Assembly: GCF_009906955.1 (NCBI RefSeq)
Contig: NZ_CP047656.1
Span: 4,339,001-4,403,000, forward strand
Source: Paraglaciecola mesophila
GTDB lineage: Bacteria > Pseudomonadota > Gammaproteobacteria > Enterobacterales > Alteromonadaceae
Direction of reading: 5' to 3'
DNA: 64,000 nt
Shown here: positions 26,810-35,327 of the stretch, piece by piece
Layout: each line of letters opens with the position of its first letter
How positions within the stretch are numbered: the stretch's first letter is position 1
The notes under the pieces: model-generated
Told to the model about the DNA's origin: nothing
Seen by the model: only the letters and a program-made list of their open reading frames with translations
The model's database searches: none
Translations under genes and position numbers: made by a program

Positions 26810-28414
26810 CTATTTGGTGACTTTCCCTGGGATAATGGATGGGCTAGGGTTCTCGAGTAAGTCAGGGTAGTCTAAGTTGTAGTGTAATCCGCGACTCTCT
26901 TTACGTTGCTGGGCACATTTAACGATGAGTTCAGCTACGGTCAGCAAGTTACGTAACTCCAATAGGTTATTACTGACTCTGAAGTAGGAATAGTATTCTT
27001 CTACTTCTTGCTTCAATAACTCAATTCGATGTTGGGCGCGGGCTAACCGTTTGTCGGTACGAACGATGCCAACGTAATCCCACATAAACAAGCGTAGTTC
27101 ATGCCAGTTGTGTTGAATAATGACCTCTTCGTCTGAATCGCCAACTTGAGATTCATCCCAAGGTTGAATATCTTCATTGGAATTATCATCAGTTAAGCGC
27201 TCAATGATGTGATCTGCGGCTGAATGGGCAAATACAATACACTCAAGCAAAGAGTTACTGGCCATACGATTTGCCCCGTGCAGGCCGGTATACGCGACTT
27301 CACCTAGGGCATACAGGTTATCTATGTCTGTTTTGGCATTGAAATCTGTTACCACACCACCACAACTATAATGCGCAGCAGGCACCACAGGAATGGGTTG
27401 TCTAGTGATGTCGATGCCCAGCGCTCGGCACTTACGATAGATGTTAGGGAAATGCTTTTTGATAAAGTCAGCTGGCTTGTGGCTGATATCTAAATACATG
27501 CAATCGGCACCAAGTCGCTTCATCTCATAATCAATGGCGCGCGCGACTATGTCTCTTGGCGCTAAGTCACCGCGTTCATCAAATTTTTGCATGAAAGGTG
27601 TGCCGTCGGCGTGACATAAAAATGCGCCTTCACCACGCAATGCTTCACTGATGAGAAAATTGCGTGCTTCAGGGTGGAACAAACATGTGGGGTGAAACTG
27701 ATTAAATTCCATATTGGCTACGCTGCAACCTGCACGCCAAGCCATAGCAATACCATCACCGCTGGAAACATCTGGGTTTGAGGTATATTGATACACCTTA
27801 CTGGCGCCGCCTGTAGCTAACGCAGTGAACTTACTGCGTATGACTTCCACATGCTCATGTTTGCGGTTCCATACATAAGCACCCAATAATTGATTAGGCT
27901 CATTTTTGCTCTTGATCAGATCAACTGCATTGTAGCGCTCAAATATATGAATATTAGGATGCTGTTTAACCGCTTCAATAAGAGTGACTTGAACGGCTTC
28001 ACCCGTTGCATCAGCGGCGTGCAAAATTCGTCGGTGGCTGTGACCTCCTTCACGCGTTAAGTGGTATTTTTGCTCACCATTATGCGCACTTGAGAGTTGG
28101 TCGAAGGGCATTCCGAAGTCAATTAACCATTGCATGCATGATTTAGCGCGAGATGCAGTAAAATGCACTGCTTGCTCATCACATAGCCCAGCTCCAGCAT
28201 CTAATGTATCTTTCACGTGGGACTCGATAGAGTCATCTTCATCAAATACAGCTGCAATGCCACCTTGAGCGTAACGCGTAGAGCCTTCGGCTAAACTGCT
28301 TTTACTTAAAACGATGATTTGGCAATGCTCAGCCAATTTCAATGCTAGGCTAAGTCCGGCAGCGCCGCTGCCTATAATTAGTACGTCACAACGATGTTCA
28401 ACAGTGGAGTGCAT
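26810..28414 (-). CDS. nadB: L-aspartate oxidase
   Basis: Flavoprotein oxidising L-aspartate to iminoaspartate, first step of de novo NAD synthesis. The N-terminal FAD-binding motif is DVLIIGSGAAGLSLALKLAE. Other family motifs are STRYAQGGIAAV, GEGAFL, and HYSCGGVVTDFNAKTDIDNLYALGE with GLHGANRMASNSLLE. The ATG at 28414 gives 534 residues and matches the E. coli N-terminus; an upstream TTG at 28453 adds a tail not seen in the family. It is divergent from rpoE, the conserved gammaproteobacterial arrangement. Confidence 0.96.
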   Translation of the reverse strand: MHSTVEHRCDVLIIGSGAAGLSLALKLAEHCQIIVLSKSSLAEGSTRYAQGGIAAVFDEDDSIESHVKDTLDAGAGLCDEQAVHFTASRAKSCMQWLIDFGMPFDQLSSAHNGEQKYHLTREGGHSHRRILHAADATGEAVQVTLIEAVKQHPNIHIFERYNAVDLIKSKNEPNQLLGAYVWNRKHEHVEVIRSKFTALATGGASKVYQYTSNPDVSSGDGIAMAWRAGCSVANMEFNQFHPTCLFHPEARNFLISEALRGEGAFLCHADGTPFMQKFDERGDLAPRDIVARAIDYEMKRLGADCMYLDISHKPADFIKKHFPNIYRKCRALGIDITRQPIPVVPAAHYSCGGVVTDFNAKTDIDNLYALGEVAYTGLHGANRMASNSLLECIVFAHSAADHIIERLTDDNSNEDIQPWDESQVGDSDEEVIIQHNWHELRLFMWDYVGIVRTDKRLARAQHRIELLKQEVEEYYSYFRVSNNLLELRNLLTVAELIVKCAQQRKESRGLHYNLDYPDLLENPSPSIIPGKVTK

Positions 28415-28564
28415 AGGGTAAACTACACCAATAATGCCAATAGAGGGTGGCAATACTAATTAATGTAGTAAAAAATACAATGGTATTGAGTTGGAATAGT
28501 CCTTATTCACCCACAGTAATAAAATGATAGTTCGAATTTATTTCGAAAAAAATTCTTACAAAAC

Positions 28565-28591
28565 GAACTTATTGCACATGGCATGGTCAAT
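28565..28591 (+). promoter_or_regulatory. Sigma-E-type autoregulatory promoter of rpoE
   Basis: GAACTT (28565-28570), 16-nt spacer, TCAAT (28587-28591). The -35 matches the sigma-E consensus exactly; the -10 is one base off TCTAA-type boxes. It lies about 52 bp before the rpoE ATG, as expected for the autoregulated promoter known from E. coli. Confidence 0.7.
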
Positions 28592-28643
28592 TATAGTGCT
28601 TGCATGAGCCAAAATAATATTTGTAGCAGGAGTATCGGCTCGA

Positions 28644-29222
28644 ATGAGCGAGCAGTTAACAGATCAACAGATAGTTGAAAAAGTGCAGCGAGGAGATAAA
28701 GACGCATTCGGTTTGTTGGTGGTGAAGTACCAACACAAGGTGTCGTATTTAGTGTCACGATATGTGAAAAACTCCGGAGACGTTGCTGACGTAGCACAAG
28801 AAGCCTTTATTAAAGCTTACCGTGCATTACCTAATTTTAGGGGCGATAGCGCATTTTACACTTGGTTATATCGCATAGCCGTAAACAGTGCTAAAAACTA
28901 TTTAGTGTCGCAAGGTAGAAAGCCCCCTGCGAGTGATGTAGACGCAGAAGACGCGGATTTTTACGACGGCAGCGATGCCTTAAAAGAAAATAATTCGCCA
29001 GAAAAAAGTTTAATGTCGGATCAGATGGAAAAATTGCTGTTTGATACGATGGATAAATTACCCGAAGATTTACGCATGGCAATAAGCCTGCGGGAGTTAG
29101 AAGGGTTGAGTTACGAAGAGATTGCCAACGTGATGGATTGTCCTGTAGGGACGGTTCGTTCACGGATATTCAGAGCTCGTGAAGCCTTGGATAAGGTTAT
29201 TCAGCCTTTGCTGCAACGCTAG
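28644..29222 (+). CDS. rpoE: RNA polymerase sigma factor RpoE (sigma-E)
   Basis: ECF sigma factor for envelope stress, held inactive by RseA. The 192-residue protein has region 2 (DAFGLLVVKYQHKV, DVAQEAFIKAYRALPNFRGDSAFYTWLYRIAVN) and region 4 (LPEDLRMAISLRELEGLSYEEIANVMDCPVGTVRSRIFRARE). It is very close to E. coli RpoE in these segments. GGAG lies before the ATG. rseA, rseB and rseC follow. Confidence 0.98.
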   Translation: MSEQLTDQQIVEKVQRGDKDAFGLLVVKYQHKVSYLVSRYVKNSGDVADVAQEAFIKAYRALPNFRGDSAFYTWLYRIAVNSAKNYLVSQGRKPPASDVDAEDADFYDGSDALKENNSPEKSLMSDQMEKLLFDTMDKLPEDLRMAISLRELEGLSYEEIANVMDCPVGTVRSRIFRAREALDKVIQPLLQR

Positions 29223-29344
29223 CAAAGGTGAACGGAACTGTTATACCCATGTCATATTGATATGTTGCAGTTACAAGTTAATTTGAGATAGATTTTTATT
29301 TCAAGTGACAGTTTATTTAAGCGTATATTCAGGAAGCTTGTTAT

Positions 29345-29944
29345 ATGACGCAAAAGATTGAAAATTTATCTGCCCTAGTTGATGGTGAGTTACACGACGA
29401 GCAATTACTAGACGCAATAAAAAATGATGCAGAGCTTGCCGATAAATGGCAAAGCTATCACTTAATCCGTGATGGTTTGCGTAAAGAAATGGCATCACAG
29501 ATTAATGTTGACATTGCAGCTAACGTAGCTGCAGCATTAGCATCTGAACCGGCTATTCTTGCACCCAAGAAAACGTGGCGCGATCTCCCTTTGGTTGGTT
29601 CTGTGGTACCCTTTGCTAAACAAGGTGGGCAAATGGCCATCGCGGCTTCAGTGGCAGTAGCTATGATTATCGGTGTACAGCAATATAATCAGACTGATGT
29701 TGAGCAGCCATTTAATTCAGCTCCAGCGTTGTTGGGCATCCAAGGAGGCTTATCGCCCGTCAGCTTAGAGCAGACGCGTACGTTACCTAGAGCCGATGCT
29801 TCTGAACAGCGCAGAGTAATTAACGCCTACTTGAATGATCATAAACAGCAATTACGGTTTAAAGCCGCACCAGCCGATGACAAATCTGAAGTAGAGCTAT
29901 ATGAGACTGAGCAGTCAAACAACGTTGAACGCATCCCGCAATAA
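29345..29944 (+). CDS. rseA: Anti-sigma-E factor RseA
   Basis: Inner membrane anti-sigma factor. The N-terminal cytoplasmic domain (about 1-90) has LSALVDGEL and the WQSYHLIRDGLR segment that binds sigma-E. A single membrane helix is near residues 98-115 (MAIAASVAVAMIIGVQ), and the C-terminal half is periplasmic, where DegS and RseB would act. Length 199. It starts 122 bp after rpoE; that gap holds a small CATAT-TG-ATATG palindrome but no clear promoter. Confidence 0.92.
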   Translation: MTQKIENLSALVDGELHDEQLLDAIKNDAELADKWQSYHLIRDGLRKEMASQINVDIAANVAAALASEPAILAPKKTWRDLPLVGSVVPFAKQGGQMAIAASVAVAMIIGVQQYNQTDVEQPFNSAPALLGIQGGLSPVSLEQTRTLPRADASEQRRVINAYLNDHKQQLRFKAAPADDKSEVELYETEQSNNVERIPQ

Positions 29945-30986
29945 TAAATCTTCTAAATGCATTGGACAGGTTACGCTTGCTTGTCTAATGCTTTTATCTT
30001 TTTCCACCATAGGCCAATCAGTTAGCGATAGCCAAGATAGTGTTACTTTTGACCAGCCGTCTTCATCGCACTCTCAGGCAGTGAAAGCGTTTCCCTCTGA
30101 TAGCGCTCATGGCTGGCTCGAGAAAATGGCTTACGCGCATAGTCATTTAAACTACAGTATCTCATTTGTGCTGCTTAAGCCGGGTGTCGATTCCCAGCCA
30201 TACTTGTGGCGTCACGGTGTGTCCAGTGAAGGGATGCAAATGGAACAGCTTAATTTGCTCAATGGCCCTGGCAGAGAGGTGGTGCGAATTGATGATAAAG
30301 TGAGTTATTTCGAACCTAACGTGCCCCCTTATAGTTTGCAATCTAGCGTTATTAATGGCCCTTTCCCCAGTGAATTTTTTCAGCAACCAGACGAAATAAA
30401 AGACAGTTATGATTTTGTGATGGTCGGTCGAAGCCGTGTATCTGGACGAGCTGCGCAACAAATCCGTATCGTCAGTAAAGACAAATCTAGATTTGGTATG
30501 AATGTGTGGCTTGATCAAGAGACAGGCTTGATGCTTAAAATGAATTTGGTTGATTTGAGCGGTCAGCTACTTGAACAAATCCAAGTCACAGCATGTCACG
30601 TAACAGAGCAGCCAGATGACTTTTTTGAAAAAATTGAGCCTGCTATGCTGCCCGAAGTACTAAAACTTAGACCGCAATCGGATACGAAAGCTATATGGGA
30701 TATCGATTATATGCCTATTGGCATGGTCGAAGTGAAGCGAGATATTCATCGATTACCAATTACAGGTCAATCCGTTGAATACGTCATGTTAAGTGACGGT
30801 TTGGTGGACGTATCCATATATATGCGCGACAGTCAAAATGATGGAATAAATCAAGATATTTTGCTGCGTCATGAATCAGATACATTACTCACCATAAATA
30901 AGGGAACGCTCAACGTGACTGTGGTCGGTAAGTTACCACCGGAAACAGCGAACCGTATTGCTAGCTCGATACATTTAGCCAATTAA
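29901..30986 (+). CDS. rseB: Sigma-E regulatory protein RseB
   Basis: Periplasmic protein that shields RseA from DegS cleavage and senses LPS/lipoprotein signals. A signal peptide is visible (about residues 18-39, CIGQVTLACLMLLSFSTIG). The mature protein has the MucB/RseB pattern WLEKMAYAHSHLNY, LNGPGREVVR, and a C-terminal domain with the LPITGQSVEYVMLSDGLVDVSIY element. The ATG at 29901 overlaps rseA by 44 nt; a TTG at 29925 would shorten the overlap. rseC follows after one base. Confidence 0.93.
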   Translation: MRLSSQTTLNASRNNKSSKCIGQVTLACLMLLSFSTIGQSVSDSQDSVTFDQPSSSHSQAVKAFPSDSAHGWLEKMAYAHSHLNYSISFVLLKPGVDSQPYLWRHGVSSEGMQMEQLNLLNGPGREVVRIDDKVSYFEPNVPPYSLQSSVINGPFPSEFFQQPDEIKDSYDFVMVGRSRVSGRAAQQIRIVSKDKSRFGMNVWLDQETGLMLKMNLVDLSGQLLEQIQVTACHVTEQPDDFFEKIEPAMLPEVLKLRPQSDTKAIWDIDYMPIGMVEVKRDIHRLPITGQSVEYVMLSDGLVDVSIYMRDSQNDGINQDILLRHESDTLLTINKGTLNVTVVGKLPPETANRIASSIHLAN

Positions 30987-30987
30987 T

Positions 30988-31491
30988 ATGATTGAAGAGA
31001 TAGGCACTGTCATAGAAGTGCAGAAACGCCAAAATGGGCAATTTATTAGAATTGCTACTGAGGTTAAATCAACGTGTGGTAGTTGCCACGCAAAAGACAA
31101 TTGTGGCACCGGCGTGATCGCCAGAGCGTTGGCAAATAAACGTGATGCATTATGGTTACCCTGCGAAGAAAACGTTGAAGTGGGTCAAGATGTAAAGCTG
31201 GGCATTGCTGAATCAATGTTACTTCGCGCTTCACTGCTTGTTTATATGCTACCGTTAATAACTATGTTGATTGTCGCAACGGTAACCACTTTATTGCTGT
31301 CAAATTACGCAGTTGAAGGGGAGGGGTGGGTAATCCTGTCATCGCTTCTGGCTGCTTTTTTAAGTTTTTTGGGCGTGAAACGCTATATCGCTGGTCACAG
31401 TCGTGAACAGTTCGAACCTCACCTTTTGGCGGTATTACCTAGTTTGAAAACCCAAGTTGATTGCATTGATGTAAACATCATTCAGCCGTAA
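30988..31491 (+). CDS. rseC: SoxR-reducing / sigma-E regulator RseC
   Basis: RseC/MucC family inner membrane protein, 167 residues. The N-terminal domain has a four-cysteine-type motif (STCGSCHAKDNCGTG), possibly binding an Fe-S cluster. Two membrane helices follow (about 82-103 and 110-128). E. coli RseC modulates sigma-E and also belongs to the SoxR-reducing system with Rsx proteins, so the precise role is open. The last base of its TAA stop is the first base of repeat copy B. Confidence 0.92.
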   Translation: MIEEIGTVIEVQKRQNGQFIRIATEVKSTCGSCHAKDNCGTGVIARALANKRDALWLPCEENVEVGQDVKLGIAESMLLRASLLVYMLPLITMLIVATVTTLLLSNYAVEGEGWVILSSLLAAFLSFLGVKRYIAGHSREQFEPHLLAVLPSLKTQVDCIDVNIIQP

Positions 31492-31755
31492 TACCAATTC
31501 CATTAAATAATTGGCCTCTCAGAATTCATCCAGCGGGTTTTGAACAAGGCGTCGGTGTGTAGTAATGGTTGTTCCCTTTCAAATACCGAGAACGTAGTGC
31601 AAAACCCGCTGGGGAATTCCCTTCGGGCGAACTTTAAAAGGACTTACTCTGTGTTGCTCAAACTCGAAAGAGCACCACTATTACTTCATTTAAGCGCCTT
31701 GATTAAGTCCTTTTAAATTTTCGCTGAGTGGTTAATTATTTAATGGAATTGGTAT
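31491..31755 (+). repeat. 265-bp two-lobed inverted-repeat element, copy B
   Basis: Perfect 22-bp terminal inverted repeats (31491-31512 and 31734-31755). Lobe 1 has 13-bp arms CCAGCGGGTTTTG (31530-31542) and its complement (31600-31612). Lobe 2 has 14-bp arms TTTAAAAGGACTTA (31633-31646) and its complement (31704-31717). Each encloses a 57-nt loop. A 20-nt linker between them contains GGGAATTCCC and CCCTTCGGG. TAA flanks the core on both sides (31489-31491, 31755-31757). There is no ORF. The rest of the gap to lepA (31756-31940) has no gene and no clear promoter. Confidence 0.92.
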
Positions 31756-31940
31756 AAATTCTTTTTAGAGCATTAATTATGCATAACTGGTGAGTTCTTT
31801 ATCGCAAATTGGCTGATAAAATTGTAAAATCCGCGTCTATTTAATTTTATTTGTTCCCCTAATTTCCTTGAGCACATATCTGCTGCTTGCAAAATTACGC
31901 TTAGGGCAGACAAAACGTACTAGGTACATTTCAAAAGTCT

Positions 31941-33737
31941 ATGCAACACAAGCACATACGTAACTTCTCGATTATCGCCCATATTGACCATGGTAAGTCC
32001 ACACTTTCAGATCGCCTAATTCAGCACTGTGGTGGTCTAACTGAACGTGAAATGTCGGCTCAAGTTCTTGACTCAATGGATATTGAGCGTGAACGTGGCA
32101 TTACGATCAAAGCTCAGAGTGTCACACTCAATTACAAAGCTAAAGATGGTGAAACTTATCAATTGAATTTCATCGATACACCGGGACACGTAGATTTCTC
32201 CTACGAAGTGTCGCGCTCATTAGCAGCATGTGAAGGTGCTTTATTGGTAGTTGATGCAGGTCAAGGGGTTGAAGCGCAAACGTTAGCGAATTGCTATACC
32301 GCCATCGATTTGAACATGGAAGTGGTACCGATTTTAAATAAAATCGATTTGCCTCAAGCTGAGCCAGACCGAGTAGCTGAAGAGATTGAAGATATCGTTG
32401 GTATTGATGCTGTGGATGCGGTGCGCTGCTCAGCGAAAACAGGCATTGGTATCGAAGACGTATTAGAAGTGATTGTGCGTCAAATTCCACCACCAGAAGG
32501 TGACGTGGATGCACCGCTTAAAGCATTGATCGTAGACTCTTGGTTTGACAACTACCAAGGTGTTGTCTCCTTGGTGCGTATTGTTGAAGGTGAGCTACGT
32601 AAAAACGATAAAATTAAGATTATGTCTACCGGTGTGGTTCATCAGGCAGACAAGGTCGGTATCTTCACGCCTAAAGCGACCGATACCGGCATTTTACGTG
32701 CTGGCGAAGTTGGCTTTATGATTGCGGGCATTAAAGAAATTCATGGGGCGCCAGTGGGGGATACCATCACGCTTGCGCGCACACCTGCTGAAGAAGCTTT
32801 ACCTGGTTTTAAAAAGGTAAAACCTCAGGTTTATGCTGGACTTTTCCCGATCAGTTCTGATGACTATGAAGACTTTCGTGATGCTCTGTCTAAGCTAAGC
32901 TTGAATGACGCTTCGTTATTTTTCGAGCCTGAAAGCTCATCTGCACTAGGCTTTGGTTTCCGAATTGGTTTCTTAGGCATGTTGCACATGGAAATCATTC
33001 AGGAACGTTTAGAGCGCGAATACGATCTTGATTTGATCACCACGGCACCGACTGTAGTGTATGAAGTGGTCACGACTGATGGTGAAACATTATACGTCGA
33101 TAACCCTTCTAAACTGCCTCCGGTAAACTCAATTGATGAAATTCATGAGCCTATTGTTGAAGCGCACATACTGGTGCCTCAAGAGTATTTAGGTAGCGTT
33201 ATTACCTTATGCGTCGATAAACGTGGCGTACAAACCAATATGACCTACCACGGTAAGCAAGTAGCAGTGACCTACGAACTACCTATGGCTGAGGTGGTGA
33301 TGGACTTCTTTGATAAATTAAAATCAACCAGTCGTGGTTTTGCATCACTTGATTACAATTTCAAACACTTCCAAACAGCTGAAATGTCTAGACTGGATAT
33401 CCTAATCAATGGTGAGCGTGTTGATGCTTTAGCCATGATTACACATAAAGACAACGCGCAAACTCGGGGGCGCGAGCTGGTGGAGAAACTTCGAGAGTTA
33501 ATTCCGCGTCAAATGTTTGATATTGCGATTCAGGCCGCGATTGGCAACCAGATTGTTGCGCGTAGTACGATTAAACAGTTACGTAAGAACGTTATCGCCA
33601 AGTGTTATGGTGGTGATGTGAGTCGTAAAAAGAAGCTTCTTCAGAAGCAAAAAGAGGGCAAGAAGCGCATGAAGTCAGTTGGTAACGTTGAGCTTCCACA
33701 AGAAGCATTCCTTGCTCTGCTCAAGGTAGGTAAGTAA
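31941..33737 (+). CDS. lepA: Elongation factor 4 (LepA), translational GTPase
   Basis: Ribosome-binding GTPase proposed to back-translocate or assist initiation and assembly. The 598-residue protein has the G domain motifs IAHIDHGKST, DTPGHVDF and NKIDLP. Domains resembling EF-G follow, with the LepA-specific C-terminal region ending KRMKSVGNVELPQEAFLALL. The start ATG at 31941 lacks a strong Shine-Dalgarno. It is directly followed by lepB, the usual arrangement. Confidence 0.98.
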   Translation: MQHKHIRNFSIIAHIDHGKSTLSDRLIQHCGGLTEREMSAQVLDSMDIERERGITIKAQSVTLNYKAKDGETYQLNFIDTPGHVDFSYEVSRSLAACEGALLVVDAGQGVEAQTLANCYTAIDLNMEVVPILNKIDLPQAEPDRVAEEIEDIVGIDAVDAVRCSAKTGIGIEDVLEVIVRQIPPPEGDVDAPLKALIVDSWFDNYQGVVSLVRIVEGELRKNDKIKIMSTGVVHQADKVGIFTPKATDTGILRAGEVGFMIAGIKEIHGAPVGDTITLARTPAEEALPGFKKVKPQVYAGLFPISSDDYEDFRDALSKLSLNDASLFFEPESSSALGFGFRIGFLGMLHMEIIQERLEREYDLDLITTAPTVVYEVVTTDGETLYVDNPSKLPPVNSIDEIHEPIVEAHILVPQEYLGSVITLCVDKRGVQTNMTYHGKQVAVTYELPMAEVVMDFFDKLKSTSRGFASLDYNFKHFQTAEMSRLDILINGERVDALAMITHKDNAQTRGRELVEKLRELIPRQMFDIAIQAAIGNQIVARSTIKQLRKNVIAKCYGGDVSRKKKLLQKQKEGKKRMKSVGNVELPQEAFLALLKVGK

Positions 33738-34643
33738 ATGGCAAATTATTTCTCTTTGTTCTTAGTGGTATTGACACTCGCATCGGGTCTTATTTGGCTT
33801 GCAGATTCATTAATGTTCGCCCCTAAACGTAAAGAACGTGCAGTGGTGGCTAAAGACGGTACGGCAGTGACTGGCGACCCTCAAGAGCAAACCTTGCCTT
33901 GGCTAGTGGATACGGCTCAGCAGATTTTCCCGGTGATTGCGTTCGTATTGGTATTGCGCTCATTTTTGTATGAACCTTTTCAGATCCCCTCGGGTTCGAT
34001 GATGCCAACCTTGTTAGTGGGTGACTTCATTCTCGTTGAGAAGTATGCGTATGGGGTTAAAGACCCAGTTTTTAGAAGTAAGTTTTGGGATACAGGTGCA
34101 CCTGAACGAGGCGATGTTGCCGTGTTTAAGTACCCTAAAAACCCCAGTCAAGATTATATCAAGCGGGTGATTGGCTTGCCGGGTGATACAGTTATTTATC
34201 GAAATAAGCAATTGTTTGTCAAACCTGCATGCGACACAGGAAAAGATTGTCCAGCGATTGAGCCTGTTGAGCTTAACTTTGTCGATCGTGGTGAGGCGTA
34301 TCAAAACTTTGTACCCTTAGAAAAATATCAAGAGAAACTGGGTGACGTGACCCACAGCATCTTTCGTTTACCGAGCAATTTGAACCGCACCCAAGATTAT
34401 TATCAGCAACCGGGTACACAAGCTGATGAGTGGATTGTTCCACAAGGGCAGTACTTTATGATGGGCGATAACCGCGACAATAGCCTAGACGGACGTTTTT
34501 GGGGTTTTGTACCGGATGCAAACTTAGTAGGTAAAGCGGTAGCGATTTGGATCAGCTTTGAGTTCGACCGTGCCCCAAGCAGTTGGGTGCCAAGCTGGAT
34601 CCCGACCGGTGTGCGCTTTAATCGAGTAGGTAGCATTATTTAG
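33738..34643 (+). CDS. lepB: Signal peptidase I
   Basis: Inner membrane protease that removes Sec and Tat signal peptides. It has two N-terminal membrane segments (about 3-22 and 60-75). The catalytic Ser87 is in IPSGSMMPTL and Lys142 in YIKRVIGLPGD. The conserved GDNRDNSLDGRFWG box follows. Length 301. It abuts lepA with no gap and rnc follows immediately, so lepA-lepB-rnc-era is one transcript. Confidence 0.97.
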   Translation: MANYFSLFLVVLTLASGLIWLADSLMFAPKRKERAVVAKDGTAVTGDPQEQTLPWLVDTAQQIFPVIAFVLVLRSFLYEPFQIPSGSMMPTLLVGDFILVEKYAYGVKDPVFRSKFWDTGAPERGDVAVFKYPKNPSQDYIKRVIGLPGDTVIYRNKQLFVKPACDTGKDCPAIEPVELNFVDRGEAYQNFVPLEKYQEKLGDVTHSIFRLPSNLNRTQDYYQQPGTQADEWIVPQGQYFMMGDNRDNSLDGRFWGFVPDANLVGKAVAIWISFEFDRAPSSWVPSWIPTGVRFNRVGSII

Positions 34644-35327
34644 ATGCAGTTGATTGACCCTTACAAACCTTTATATAAAAAGCTCGGCTATGAGTTTCAG
34701 GATCCTAATAACCTTACTATTGCACTAACCCATAGAAGTGTTGGCTCCAATCACAATGAACGCTTAGAGTTCTTGGGGGATGCTGTGCTCGGGCTTGTTA
34801 TTGCAAAAGCACTTTTTGAGCGTTTTCCTAAACAGCCAGAAGGCAACCTAACACGCATGCGTTCTAGCCTTGTAAAAGGCGATACACTGGCTGAAGTCGC
34901 TAGAGAATTTGCATTAGGTGATTTGCTGCTGCTTGGCCCGGGAGAGCTGAAAAGTGGCGGGCACCGACGTGACTCGATATTAGCTGACGCCGTTGAAGCA
35001 ATCATAGGTGCTATATATCAAGAAGTCGGTATGCAAGGCTGTGAGCCTTTGATTTTAGCTTGGTTTACTAAGCGCATTGAGGCACTTAACCCAGATGCAA
35101 CGCCTAAAGATGACAAGACGAGGTTGCAGGAATATTTACAAGGCCGTCAGTTGCCCTTACCTGAATATGAAGTCATTGATATTAGCGGCAAGTCTCACGA
35201 TCAAACATTTACCGTTAAATGTACGGTAGCTGGGCTGAATTCGCCCATCATAGGTCGTGGTAAAAGTAGACGCCGCGCAGAGCAGCGTACGGCAAAGCAA
35301 GCACTCGAGAATCTAAAAAATGTCTAA
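34644..35327 (+). CDS. rnc: Ribonuclease III
   Basis: Double-strand-specific RNase processing rRNA and mRNA. The 227-residue protein has the signature NERLEFLGDAVLGLV in the nuclease domain with the catalytic acidic residues, a second acidic cluster in DSILADAVEAIIGAIY, and a C-terminal dsRNA-binding domain (PLPEYEVIDISG to RRRAEQRTAKQAL). It overlaps era by 8 nt. A long-stem RNA such as the 265-bp repeat transcript would be a plausible substrate, which is inference. Confidence 0.97.
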   Translation: MQLIDPYKPLYKKLGYEFQDPNNLTIALTHRSVGSNHNERLEFLGDAVLGLVIAKALFERFPKQPEGNLTRMRSSLVKGDTLAEVAREFALGDLLLLGPGELKSGGHRRDSILADAVEAIIGAIYQEVGMQGCEPLILAWFTKRIEALNPDATPKDDKTRLQEYLQGRQLPLPEYEVIDISGKSHDQTFTVKCTVAGLNSPIIGRGKSRRRAEQRTAKQALENLKNV

